Shown here in pieces: positions 11,645 through 20,361 of a stretch of 64,000 nucleotides of DNA. The position numbers and the translations under genes were made by a program. The stretch is from contig NZ_JAEFCF010000009.1 of assembly GCF_016405985.1 (NCBI RefSeq), forward strand, positions 62,001-126,000. Direction: 5' to 3'. This stretch comes from Paracoccus sp. IB05 (GTDB lineage: Bacteria; Pseudomonadota; Alphaproteobacteria; Rhodobacterales; Rhodobacteraceae). The notes below the pieces were generated by a model. The model saw only the letters and a program-made list of their open reading frames with translations. It made no database searches and was not told the DNA's origin. Every line of letters begins with the position of its first letter. Position 1 is the stretch's first letter.

Positions 11645-12409
11645 ATGCGACATTTGCTCAGCGCCGCCTGCGGCCTGGTTCTGACCTGCGCGCTTGCAGG
11701 TCCGGGCACCGCCGAAGACCTGGCAGAGAAGGCGGCGCCTCTGGCCGCCGGCGCCGGCCCGGTGGTGGTCGAGCTCTTTACCTCGCAAGGCTGTGTCTCC
11801 TGCCCGCCGGCGGATGAGTTTTTCGCAAGCCTCACCAAAGACAAGCGGGTGATCGCGCTCTCGCTGCATGTCGATTACTGGGATTACATCGGCTGGGAAG
11901 ACAGTTTCGGCTCGGCGGCGTTCACCGAGCGGCAAAAGGAATATGCAAGGACCATCGGATCGCGCACGATCTATACGCCGCAATTCATCATCGGCGGTGT
12001 CGAGCGCATCGAGGGCTTTGACCCGGAAGCGACGCTGAAGGCGCTGGCCGATCACGTTGCCGCCAAAAGCCCGGTGACGCTGGTGGTCACGCGTGACGGC
12101 GACAACCTGGTGATCCGCGCCAAAGCCGACCCGCCGCTGGAGGCCCCTGCCAGGGTCGGGCTTGCGCGCTATATGCCCGAGGCCACGGTCGATATCGAGC
12201 GCGGCGAAAACGCCGGCAAGATCGTGACCTACCGCAATATCGTGACCGAATGGGAGAGCCTTGGCGACTGGGCCGGGCAGGAGCCGCTTGAGGTCAGCAT
12301 CCCGATCACCGGGGCCAATCCTGCGGTGGTGTTCATCCAGGACGTCAGCGGCAAAGGGGCCAAAGCGGCAGGGCCGGGGCGGATCTTTGCGGCTGCGGTG
12401 ACCCCCTGA
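11645..12409 (+). CDS. DUF1223 family exported thioredoxin-like protein
   Basis: The product has 254 residues. Residues 1-23 form a signal peptide (MRHLLSAACGLVLTCALAGP then GTAED). The mature part begins with a thioredoxin-like strand VVELFTSQGC and a CVSC motif (Cys50 and Cys53), then the DUF1223 block SLHVDYWDYIGWED and a conserved YTPQFIIGG. Function is unknown; a periplasmic thiol or redox role is plausible from the CxxC. I start at ATG 11645 rather than further upstream because the signal peptide begins there. It is monocistronic. Confidence 0.88.
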   Translation: MRHLLSAACGLVLTCALAGPGTAEDLAEKAAPLAAGAGPVVVELFTSQGCVSCPPADEFFASLTKDKRVIALSLHVDYWDYIGWEDSFGSAAFTERQKEYARTIGSRTIYTPQFIIGGVERIEGFDPEATLKALADHVAAKSPVTLVVTRDGDNLVIRAKADPPLEAPARVGLARYMPEATVDIERGENAGKIVTYRNIVTEWESLGDWAGQEPLEVSIPITGANPAVVFIQDVSGKGAKAAGPGRIFAAAVTP

Positions 12410-12700
12410 GACAGAACGGGTCCGGGCTCTGTCTGCCACTTGCCGCCAGATCACGGGACAGGTCTTTCCCTGAAGCCGTGCTTCCCGGCGAAGCCGTAAA
12501 CATCCTGCAGGCTTTGCCATTGTCAGAAATCAGCTGAAACGGGTCGTCCCGCAGGTGATCGTCGCTTTGCAATCCGGCACAGTTTCGCCAGCCATCGCAC
12601 CGCAGCAGGCGGCAGAGGGGCCACCTCATTCCGGTGCATCAGTTTGGCACCAGGACCCAAAAGCGGCAGGAAAGAAGCACAGGCAGAAACAGACCCCGGG

Positions 12701-13609
12701 TCAGGTTTCGGCATCCGGCAAAGGCAGTCTGGCGCCGCCATGTTTCCAGCGTTTGTGGATCCAGAACCACTGGCCGGGATAGCGGCGCACCAGCGCCTCG
12801 AGGCTGTCATTCAGCGCCTGGGTCATGGTGACCGGGTCGCCATGCGGGATCGGGTCTTCCACAATGACCTGGAAGGACAGCCCGTCCTGCTGGCGCACCG
12901 CATAGACCGGCACGCAAAGCGCATCATATTTCAGCGCAAGCTCTGCCGCCGAAAGCGCTGTCTGCGCCTCATGGCCGAAAAAACCCAGAAGCGGCGCGCG
13001 GGTCATATGCTGGTCGATCAGCATCCCGAGCATGCCGCCCTGGCGCAGGAATTTCACCATCTGCCCCAGACCCTCGCGCCCGCGCGGGAAAAGCGGTGTG
13101 CCGATGGTGGAAATCGCCCTGAGGTAATGCTCGTTGAAATAGCGGTTCGACATATTCATGTAGAGCGCGCCGACCGGAAATCCGCGTGCGATCAGGGCGG
13201 CGCGGGTGGCGTCATAATTGCCGAAATGCGCGGTGACGAGGATCACGGGGCGGTTCGCGCGGCGGGCTTCCTCCAGCGCGACAACCCCTGCGCCGGTCAG
13301 CGGCAACCCGGCGGCGCGGGCGATGAATTCCTCGCCTGAATAGATCTCGATCAGGGTGCGGCCGACATTGTCGGGTACATCGCGGACGATTTGCTCAACC
13401 TCGGCCTTTGGCAGATCCGGCATGACAAGGGCCAGATTGCTCCGGATGCGGCGGCGGTAGCCCGCCAGCGGTGCGATCACGCCCGAGACGATCTTGCCGC
13501 AGAGGGGCACCCTGATGCGGTAGGGCAGCCGCTTCAGGGCCCAGATCAGCGCCCGGAACAGGCGGTCCTGCAGCCAGTGGCGTGGATTTGCCTCTTGTTT
13601 CTCGCTCAT
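12701..13609 (-). CDS. lysophospholipid / lauroyl-type acyltransferase (LpxL/HtrB family)
   Basis: The enzyme transfers an acyl chain in the late steps of lipid A synthesis, or to a related lipid, at the inner membrane. It has 302 residues from ATG 13609 (MSEKQEANPRHW). The HX4D catalytic motif is visible as HFGNYD in VILVTAHFGNYDATRAA. Other family blocks are FPRGREGLGQMVKFL, MLIDQH and the C-terminal YPGQWFWIHKRWK. It lies 25 nt behind the DMT transporter gene, so the two are probably one transcript. The acyl-chain specificity cannot be told from sequence. Confidence 0.88.
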   Translation of the reverse strand: MSEKQEANPRHWLQDRLFRALIWALKRLPYRIRVPLCGKIVSGVIAPLAGYRRRIRSNLALVMPDLPKAEVEQIVRDVPDNVGRTLIEIYSGEEFIARAAGLPLTGAGVVALEEARRANRPVILVTAHFGNYDATRAALIARGFPVGALYMNMSNRYFNEHYLRAISTIGTPLFPRGREGLGQMVKFLRQGGMLGMLIDQHMTRAPLLGFFGHEAQTALSAAELALKYDALCVPVYAVRQQDGLSFQVIVEDPIPHGDPVTMTQALNDSLEALVRRYPGQWFWIHKRWKHGGARLPLPDAET

Positions 13610-13634
13610 TATGCAGCCCGTTTGCAATCCTGGA

Positions 13635-14501
13635 TCAGCGCTTGTGCAGCCGCGTTTCCCGGTGCCAGACATAGAGACCGGCCCCCACGATCACAAGCGC
13701 GCCGGTCACCGTCCAGACATCGGGATATTCCGAGAAGAAGAGCGCGCCCCAGAGCGTGGCGAACACCACACCGATATAGGTGAAGGGTGCGACGGTCCCG
13801 GCCTCGGCAATCGAAAGAGAGCGGATCATCAGCACCTGGCCCAGCGTGCCGATACAGCCGACAAAGATGAACAGCGGCAGATCGGCAGCCGCGACCGGCA
13901 CCCAGTTTGTGGGAAGAAAGAGAGTGAAGGCCAGCGTCCCGAAGATCCCGCCCCAGAGCATTGCGGTCCAGACCGGCTCATATTGGCCGATACGCCGGGT
14001 CAGAAGCGAATTGGCTGCGAAAGAGACGGCTGCGGCAAGCGGCATCAGCGCCCACCAGGTGAACACGCCGCCACCGGGGCGCACGATGATCACCGCACCG
14101 ACCAGCGCCACGCAGATCGCAAGGATCCGCCTCGGCCCGAGCCTTTCTCCCAGAAACAGCGCGGCCCCAAGCGTGACGAGAACCGGGCTCGTGTCGGTGA
14201 GCGCGGTCGCTTCGGCGAGGCCGATGAAGTTCAGCGAGGTGAAGAACAGCGCGGCCGTCGTGACCTGAAAAAATGCGCGCAGCACATGCAGGCCGGGGTA
14301 GGAGGTGCGAGCCATGACCAGTGTCCGCCCCCTCAGGATCAGCACCACGATCAGCACCTGGCCGAGAAAACGTGCCCAGATCACCTGCGGCGCGGGATAG
14401 CGCTGCAACAGGCCCTTGGCGCTCGCATCGAGCAGGGTGAAAGCGAGGATTGCGAGGATCATCAGAAGGATGCCTCGCGCGGGGTTCTGCGCAGTTTGCA
14501 T
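13635..14501 (-). CDS. DMT-superfamily transporter (two EamA domains)
   Basis: The 288-residue integral membrane protein has ten hydrophobic segments in two EamA repeats. The first opens ILLMILAILAFTLLDASAKG and the second MLWGGIFGTLAFTLF. Members of this family export small metabolites or amino acids; the substrate here is unknown. The ATG at 14501 is preferred to a TTG at 14540. It is upstream of and close to the acyltransferase gene. Such EamA genes are common and their neighbours rarely reveal the substrate. Confidence 0.85.
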   Translation of the reverse strand: MQTAQNPARGILLMILAILAFTLLDASAKGLLQRYPAPQVIWARFLGQVLIVVLILRGRTLVMARTSYPGLHVLRAFFQVTTAALFFTSLNFIGLAEATALTDTSPVLVTLGAALFLGERLGPRRILAICVALVGAVIIVRPGGGVFTWWALMPLAAAVSFAANSLLTRRIGQYEPVWTAMLWGGIFGTLAFTLFLPTNWVPVAAADLPLFIFVGCIGTLGQVLMIRSLSIAEAGTVAPFTYIGVVFATLWGALFFSEYPDVWTVTGALVIVGAGLYVWHRETRLHKR

Positions 14502-15493
14502 AATGCCCGCGACGCTACCTGGGTGCCGCGGAAGAGACAAGAGCGGAAGGCTGGCCTGGAGCCAATGTGGCCTGCTGGAATGCGGCTGGTTCAGACCGGG
14601 ACCATGACGGCCTGCCCATGCGAGCAGGGTGGGGGTGAGGAAAGGGTTTGTTTCCGCAAGTCAGCGTCAGGGGCCGGACAGTTCAGCGACACCGGTGACT
14701 GGATTGCGACGGGCGGGTCGTCTTTGGCACGGGCCGGCAGATTTTGCCCTTTTGCCTTCGGACATCAAAGATCGGATCGGGAAGGCGTGGCGGGGGAACG
14801 GAGAATCTTCACCACCTGCACAGGGTCAGGCCAGAGATACAGAAAATGGGGCATGGGCTGCGCTGATTTCCAGGTGACCGGGGCGGTACGATTGAGGCAC
14901 CTCCGCCCGGCCGGGAGGCGCGCGCAGACCGCAGTCGCTGTCGGCCAGAAGACCCGCATGCGAATGCCCAAGGCGTGGCAAGGGCACCGGAGATCGGCTG
15001 TATCTGTGCAATAAGAGACACGGCTGAGTGAGGTGCAGGAGGCTTGCGGCGAGGTCATGCCAGGGCTGTGGGCGTGGAGAAAGGAAATGCCGGGATCATC
15101 CGTCACGGCGCCTTTGGTTCGGGGCCAAAGGCGAACGGGGTGAGATGTGATCCGGTGCCTGCGGCAGAGCCGCCTTGCGGAAAGCATCGGGCTGTTGCTG
15201 ATGGGGTTTCGGCCCGGGGCCCGGCCTGCCGCGCCAGTGGCTGCGCCGGATGGCCTGGTCAAGGGAGCGTGAGAGCCGAACGCCACCACGCGGCGCTGGC
15301 CGTTTTGTCGGGGCAACGCGGGCGCGCAGAGGCGTTTCGTGGATCTCTCCAGTCATTCCGCGCCGCGACGGGGACGTGCCCGCAGAGGAGCCACCGGATC
15401 TTTTGTGGCGGAGATTTCTGGCCGGGGATGCGGCCAGAGAGGCGTTAGGCCAGAGACGGGTTTTGCCAGAAAGGCGCTTTGGGCGCTGACGGG
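14502..15493. other. about 1 kb without a recognisable gene
   Basis: Frames here are short, overlap in all directions and show no known family. There is a strong hairpin at 15109-15133 (CGCCTTTGG with its perfect complement, 7-nt loop) and no T-run. The stretch could be a decayed gene, a regulatory region or an unannotated RNA. I see nothing that decides between these. Confidence 0.5.
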
Positions 15494-16588
15494 TCATTCC
15501 TCCTCTTCGGGCAGCAGCATGACCAGCTCGCCCTGGGCCTCCAGGCTGCGAGCGGCGGCGACGATTGCGCTCATCGCGGTCTCGCCGTCCCTGTCCTTTA
15601 CCTTCGGCGCCTGTTCGACCTCTTCACGGATGTTTTGCGCCATGCGCTGCGAGATACAGGCGAGGATGAACTCGCTGGCGGCCTCCAGCGGCGGTTTGCC
15701 TTTGCTATAGGCGAAGGCGGTGACCAGCGTGGCCTGATCGACCAGCCGCACCACTTTCGGAATGTCGCGACCGGTGACACGGCCGGGGAAATGCGCGAAG
15801 GTGAAGATGGCGCGACGCACCTCTTCGGCAAAGCCGGCATCCTCGTCTTCCAGCCCTTTCAGCACATCTTCCCGCACCTGGGCGGGTGAGACATTGAGGA
15901 TCGCCCCCACCCGTTCAACCGGGCCACGGTCAAAGGCCTTTTGCGGCTGCGCGTCGATCTGGCCGAGAATGGCAATGCCGATCCGACGCACGGTATCGGG
16001 GTCGGTATTGGCGGTTTGCGAGACGGCAAAGGCAATGCGGCGCGCGCGTTCGCCGGGGAGTTTGCCCAGAAACTCTGCCGCCTTTTGCACCGGCATTTTC
16101 GACAGGATCACCGCCGCGACCTCGATCGCTTCGTTTTCGAGCACCGGAACCAGCCGCTCGGGGGGCAGCGCGCCCAGCCGTTCCCAGGGGTCGCCGCGCG
16201 CGCCCACGCCCACTTTGCGGCGCAGCCGGCTGGCGGTGGATTGCGAAATATGGCCATCCATCGCGTTCAGCGCGCCTTCCAGGCCGCCGGGAAAGGCGAG
16301 GCCGACCGAGTCCAGTTCGGCCATGAATTCCGAGATGACCTGGTCCAGCGTTTCGCGGTCGACCAGCCGCATCTGGCCCATCTGTTCGGCCAATGCGGTC
16401 TGAAGATGGTCCGGCAGCTGCGCAATCGGCAGGTCGGCGCCTTGCGCCAGCATATAGCGCACCACCACCGCCGCCTTTTCGCGCGCGCTGAGCATCCGGC
16501 GCACCCCGTTTCCCTGCGCGCTATAGTGACCACCCGCACCCGGATGCTGGGCCGGAGTTATCCGTGCCAGCTGAACCCCATGGGACAT
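15494..16588 (-). CDS. FliG-like flagellar motor switch protein (orphan)
   Basis: The 364-residue product shows the FliG architecture. The N-terminal and middle helical repeats include LGALPPERLVPVLENE and VAAVILSKMPVQKAAEFLGKL. The C-terminal domain includes FAEEVRRAIFTFAHF, then RDIPKVVRLVDQATLVTAF and ISQRMAQNIREEVE, ending with SLEAQGELVMLLPEEEE. FliG couples the flagellar rotor to the stator. No other flagellar gene is nearby, so this may be a second or divergent copy. The start at 16588 has GAGAGG 6 nt upstream; a longer frame begins at 16627. It is probably monocistronic. Confidence 0.8.
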   Translation of the reverse strand: MSHGVQLARITPAQHPGAGGHYSAQGNGVRRMLSAREKAAVVVRYMLAQGADLPIAQLPDHLQTALAEQMGQMRLVDRETLDQVISEFMAELDSVGLAFPGGLEGALNAMDGHISQSTASRLRRKVGVGARGDPWERLGALPPERLVPVLENEAIEVAAVILSKMPVQKAAEFLGKLPGERARRIAFAVSQTANTDPDTVRRIGIAILGQIDAQPQKAFDRGPVERVGAILNVSPAQVREDVLKGLEDEDAGFAEEVRRAIFTFAHFPGRVTGRDIPKVVRLVDQATLVTAFAYSKGKPPLEAASEFILACISQRMAQNIREEVEQAPKVKDRDGETAMSAIVAAARSLEAQGELVMLLPEEEE

Positions 16589-16699
16589 ATGCTGCCTCTC
16601 AACCTGATCTCTGGCTGATCCTGGCAAAGCGGGGTTAACCGGAGATTGTCAGCGCAGGATATTTTCACAAGAAATGCGGCCTGAACTTCCGGGCCGCAT

Positions 16700-16732
16700 A
16701 AAAACTGCCCGCGACAGCCCTGCCGCGGGCAA
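16700..16732 (-). terminator. intrinsic terminator downstream of the small Cys-protein gene
   Basis: On the minus strand, TGCCCGCG and CGCGGGCA (16706-16713 and 16724-16731) form an 8-bp stem. A T-rich run follows (complement of AAAAA at 16699-16704). Confidence 0.7.
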
Positions 16733-16754
16733 TTTCAGCGGGGCTTTGCGCCCG

Positions 16755-16931
16755 TCAGCTTGCGGGCTGGATCACGCAAGAGGCACTTGCCTCATCCCAG
16801 ACCGCGCCGGGCATACAAAGGGACGCCGTCGTGTCTTTCGGTTTCATACAATCGCGCGCCGAGGCGAGGCCCGACATCAGCATCAGGGGAAGCACGGCGA
16901 TCAGTGCGGCCCTGCGCAGAGGTCTCGTCAT
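16755..16931 (-). CDS. small secreted cysteine-containing protein
   Basis: This is a 58-codon gene easily missed by length filters. A consensus AGGAGG sits 7 nt before the ATG at 16931. The product has a signal peptide (MTRPLRRAALIAVLPLMLMS then GLASA, cleavage near residue 25). The tiny mature domain has three cysteines in the pattern RDCMKPKD, SLCMPGAVWDEAS and SCVIQP. Its own terminator follows. The pattern resembles a minimal chitin-binding-like fold, but no function can be given. The gene lies downstream of purB on the same strand. Confidence 0.75.
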   Translation of the reverse strand: MTRPLRRAALIAVLPLMLMSGLASARDCMKPKDTTASLCMPGAVWDEASASCVIQPAS

Positions 16932-16985
16932 CTTAAATCCTCCTGTGTTCCGCCGCCGGAGTGACGACGCCCGCAGGATGCCATG

Positions 16986-17024
16986 AAAAACCCCCCGCCC
17001 GCAGGGAAATTGCGGATGGGGGGC
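16986..17024 (-). terminator. intrinsic terminator of purB
   Basis: On the minus strand, a GC-rich stem (CCCCCC-GCCCGCA against TGCGG-AT-GGGGGG, with a small mismatch) is followed by TTTTTC. It lies about 45 nt after the purB stop. Confidence 0.7.
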
Positions 17025-17066
17025 ATGATCGGCCTCAGAAACGCGACAGCTGCGCCGTGTCAGGGC

Positions 17067-18371
17067 TTATTTGCCGAAAACGCGGGCAAAAATCGTGTCG
17101 ACATGTTTGGTATGGTAGCCAAGATCGAATTTCTCCTCGATCTCGGCGGGGGAGAGCGCTTTGGTCACTTCCGCATCGCCGAGCAGTTCGGTTTTGAAAT
17201 CGGCGCCCTGTTCCCAGACCTTCATCGCGTTGCGCTGCACCAGACGGTAGCTGTCTTCGCGCGACACGCCGGCCTGGGTCAGGGCCAGAAGCACGCGCTG
17301 CGACATCACAAGCCCTTTGAACTTGTTCATATTTTTCAGCATGTTTTCGGGGTAGATCACCAGTTTCTCGATCACACCCGCCAGCCGGTGCAGCGCGAAG
17401 TCGAGGGTTACGGTGCTGTCAGGGCCAATCGCGCGCTCGACCGAAGAATGCGAGATGTCGCGCTCATGCCAGAGCGCCACGTTTTCCATCGCCGGCACCA
17501 CCGACATGCGGACAAGGCGGGCAAGACCGGTGAGGTTTTCGGTCAGGACCGGGTTCCTCTTATGCGGCATCGCCGAGGAGCCCTTTTGCCCGGGCGAGAA
17601 AAACTCTTCCGCCTCAAGTACTTCGGTCCGCTGCATATGGCGGATCTCGATTGCGATGTTTTCAATCGACGAGGCGATCACACCCAGCACCGCGAAATAC
17701 ATCGCATGGCGGTCGCGCGGGATGACCTGCGTCGAGACCGGCTCCGGCTCCAGCCCGAGTTTCTCGCAGACATAGTCCTCGACGCGCGGGTCGATATTGG
17801 CGAAAGTGCCGACCGCGCCGGAAATTGCGCCGGTGCGGATCTCGTCTTTCGCGGCTTTCAGGCGACGCAGGTTGCGGTCCATCTCGGCGTAAAACCGCGC
17901 GAAGGTCAGGCCCATCGTGGTGGGTTCCGCATGGATCCCGTGGCTGCGGCCGATACGGACCGTGTCCTTGTGTTCAAAGGCGCGGGTCTTCAGCGCGGCC
18001 AGCACGCGTTCCACACCTGCGATCAGGATGTCGGAGGCACGCACCAGCTGGATGTTCAGCGTGGTGTCGAGCACATCGGATGAGGTCATGCCCTGGTGCA
18101 CAAAGCGCGCCTCATCGGCGCCGATGATCTCAGCCAGATGGGTAAGGAAGGCGATCACGTCATGTTTGGTGACAGCCTCGATCTCGTCGATCCGGGCCAC
18201 GTCAAAAGCCACGTCCTTTGCCTTCCAGACGGCTTCGGCATTCTCGCGCGGGATCACGCCAAGATCGGCCTGGGCGTCGCAGGCATGGGCCTCGATCTCG
18301 TACCAGATGCGGAATTTGGTCTCGGGCGACCAGATGGCGACCATTTCGGGGCGGGAATAACGCGGGATCAT
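17067..18371 (-). CDS. purB: adenylosuccinate lyase
   Basis: PurB catalyses two fumarate-releasing steps of purine synthesis, SAICAR to AICAR and adenylosuccinate to AMP. The 434 residues match the bacterial family. The fumarase/aspartase-superfamily signature is SSAMPHKRNP in the middle, and the N-terminal region has the typical YSRPEMVAIWSPETKF. Other conserved blocks are MTSSDVLDT, GRSHGIHAEPTTMGL and RAIGPDSTV. The ATG at 18371 has AGAGGT upstream; the frame extends one GTG codon further. It is monocistronic with its own terminator. Confidence 0.97.
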   Translation of the reverse strand: MIPRYSRPEMVAIWSPETKFRIWYEIEAHACDAQADLGVIPRENAEAVWKAKDVAFDVARIDEIEAVTKHDVIAFLTHLAEIIGADEARFVHQGMTSSDVLDTTLNIQLVRASDILIAGVERVLAALKTRAFEHKDTVRIGRSHGIHAEPTTMGLTFARFYAEMDRNLRRLKAAKDEIRTGAISGAVGTFANIDPRVEDYVCEKLGLEPEPVSTQVIPRDRHAMYFAVLGVIASSIENIAIEIRHMQRTEVLEAEEFFSPGQKGSSAMPHKRNPVLTENLTGLARLVRMSVVPAMENVALWHERDISHSSVERAIGPDSTVTLDFALHRLAGVIEKLVIYPENMLKNMNKFKGLVMSQRVLLALTQAGVSREDSYRLVQRNAMKVWEQGADFKTELLGDAEVTKALSPAEIEEKFDLGYHTKHVDTIFARVFGK

Positions 18372-18485
18372 CACGGACCTCTGACTGGCGGCTTGACTGG
18401 CCTTCCCTTAAAGAGCGGTCGGGGCAGGTGCAAGCAATCGCAGGAACAGATGCGCAGAAATGGCGCACAGAAATGGCAGGTCGAA

Positions 18486-18830
18486 ATGGCAGGACGGATG
18501 TGGAAAGCCGGGGCGCTGGTCCTGAGCCTTGCGGCGGGTATGGCGCAGGCGGCGGCGGACTGGGCCACGGTGCCGGATGACCGGGTCGAGACGGTGCTGG
18601 CCGCGCGGACCATCGGTTTCGCGGATGGCGTGACCTGGGGGTTCTTTGCCGATGGCCGTGTTCTCTCGGGGGAGACATGGGGGCGGTGGAGCCTCGGCGA
18701 CGAGACGGTCTGCCTGTTATGGCCTGGGGCCGAGGCGATTTGCTACCGGCTTGATGAAAAGGGCATCGACCTGCGGTTTACCCCGGTCTCTGGCGGTGCG
18801 GCGCGGGTGGGGCGCTATATCGATCTCTGA
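18486..18830 (+). CDS. small secreted protein of unknown function
   Basis: The 114-residue product has a signal peptide (WKAGALVLSLAAGMAQA) and a compact mature domain rich in Trp and Gly (GVTWGFFADGRVLSGETWGRW) with two cysteines (TVCLLWPGAEAICYRL). ATG 18486 has AGG 5 nt upstream; an internal ATG at 18498 gives a slightly shorter signal peptide. It is divergent from purB across about 115 bp. I recognise the general style of Rhodobacteraceae periplasmic proteins, but no function. Confidence 0.7.
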   Translation: MAGRMWKAGALVLSLAAGMAQAAADWATVPDDRVETVLAARTIGFADGVTWGFFADGRVLSGETWGRWSLGDETVCLLWPGAEAICYRLDEKGIDLRFTPVSGGAARVGRYIDL

Positions 18831-18970
18831 CGCGCGCTCTGGGCGGGTGGCGTTCGTGCTGTGACTGCCGCAGAACTGGCGCTGGAAAACGTGGCGGCTT
18901 TCAGCGATTCCTTAACCTTCGCGCTCCAGTCTCCGGGGGAAATACCCCATGGCGACAGAAGGAGCCGGCG

Positions 18971-19849
18971 ATGAGACTGCTGCTGCGACCAGAGGATCGG
19001 AGCGACCGGCAAGACCGGAAAACCTCTCCGCGCGGCCAGGTCTTTGCATCGGGCGGCATTCATTGCGCCATGGCCCGACAGGTGCCGGGGCAGGGTGGAT
19101 CCCCCCTGGCCGACGCCGGCCCGAAGACACGGGGCGAGGCTGGTCTGCCGCAGATGCCCGCGACCGCCTGGCGGGTGCCCGGCTTCACCCGACCCGCGCG
19201 GCTGAGCCGCAGTGACTGGCTGATCCGGGCCTTTGCGTTGCTCGCCCGATCCGGGCATCCTGCGCTGAATATAGCGGTTCTCTGTGATTGCCCGGGGGCA
19301 TCGCGGGCCGGGTTTTACGGGTTCTTCTCCGATCTGGCGGCCTATCGCCTCGAGGTGATTGCGCTGTGGGAGCGGACCTCGCGACAGCCGGTTCTGTCTC
19401 TCCCCCCGGCTGAGACGGGCGCGCCCCGGCTGGCTTTGGCGCGCCTGCTGGAACTGGCGGATGAGGCCATGATCCCCCCCTCCGCCGCAACCGAAGACGG
19501 CGACCCCGATGCGCCTTGTGCCGTGATGATCGAGCGCGCGATTCGCGATTGGGCGCGGTGTGATGTCATGGTGGCGGCGGCGCTTGCGCGCGTTGATGGC
19601 TGGCGGCTCGCGCAGGTGCAGGATCTGCTGGTCAGAGCAGGGTTGTCACAGCGCCGCGCGGCAGAACGGGCGGCGGTTTTCTACGCGGCCCGGCTGGGCT
19701 TTGACCGGCTGCGCGACAGCACCGATCTCTTCGCGGCGGCGCCGATGCGGGCGCTGGCACTGGCCATTCTCGGTGGTCGGGACATGGGCGGGGGGCTGCC
19801 CCTGCGCGAAGTGCGCCCGGTGCGGCATTCGGGGATGGTGACCGGGTAA
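18971..19849 (+). CDS. TetR-like transcriptional regulator with N-terminal extension
   Basis: The product has 292 residues. Residues about 78-130 resemble a TetR helix-turn-helix (LSRSDWLIRAFALLARSG, then ALNIAVLCDC, then SRAGFYGFFSDLAAYRLEVI). The C-terminal half resembles TetR ligand domains (RAIRDWARCDVMVAAALARVDGWRL, here abbreviated). The first 75 residues are unlike TetR and of low complexity. AGAAGGAG lies 7 nt before ATG 18971, which supports this long start. The recognition helix is degenerate, so DNA binding is inference. No obvious target operon is adjacent. Confidence 0.6.
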   Translation: MRLLLRPEDRSDRQDRKTSPRGQVFASGGIHCAMARQVPGQGGSPLADAGPKTRGEAGLPQMPATAWRVPGFTRPARLSRSDWLIRAFALLARSGHPALNIAVLCDCPGASRAGFYGFFSDLAAYRLEVIALWERTSRQPVLSLPPAETGAPRLALARLLELADEAMIPPSAATEDGDPDAPCAVMIERAIRDWARCDVMVAAALARVDGWRLAQVQDLLVRAGLSQRRAAERAAVFYAARLGFDRLRDSTDLFAAAPMRALALAILGGRDMGGGLPLREVRPVRHSGMVTG

Positions 19850-20361
19850 TGGGGGCAAACTGTTCCGGGTGTTGCTTGGTTTCGAACGGTAAGCCGGCCC
19901 GGCCCGAACAATCTGCAAAGCCCGGAACAATGCCATGATTGTGCCAGTTTCACGGCTTCTTCCCGGCACATTCCTGCCGCCTGAGTGATTTATTCCGGGC
20001 CTTGCCGCCTGACCTTCAGCAATCACCTGGTGAAGGCCGGGGCCGTTCCGGGTGACGTGACATGAGGGTTTGGGCCTGACCGCTTTTGGGCGGACTTTAC
20101 CGGTCTGGCCGAGACGGGGGGCCTGCGGGTCCTGATCTTGCGGGGCCGCGTTTTGAAAGACGGGGCCTGAGGGACTGGGTGCTGAAGGTCCGGGTTCTTC
20201 GCCTCCGGATGTCGGGGCGACGACAAGGGCAGGAACCCGGGAATACAGGCCATTCCCCGGCAGGATTGCCCCTGAGCAGGGATCCGTCCGGGGCAATGAA
20301 TGATGGATGGGCCGGGGCCGCTGGTGCGGTTTCGCGATTTATGTGAGCGACGGATTTAAAG
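19850..20361. other. intergenic region of about 510 bp, no gene seen
   Basis: No frame shows a start with a ribosome-binding site or a known family. The stretch has C-rich and G-rich runs and one ATTCCTGCC (19970-19978), resembling the repeats before the Hint gene; this may be chance. Confidence 0.5.

Noticed and set aside
14765-15316. 183-codon minus-strand frame in the gene-free region
   Set aside because: No ribosome-binding site, Arg/Pro-rich composition and overlap with equally long frames on the other strand; not supported as a gene.
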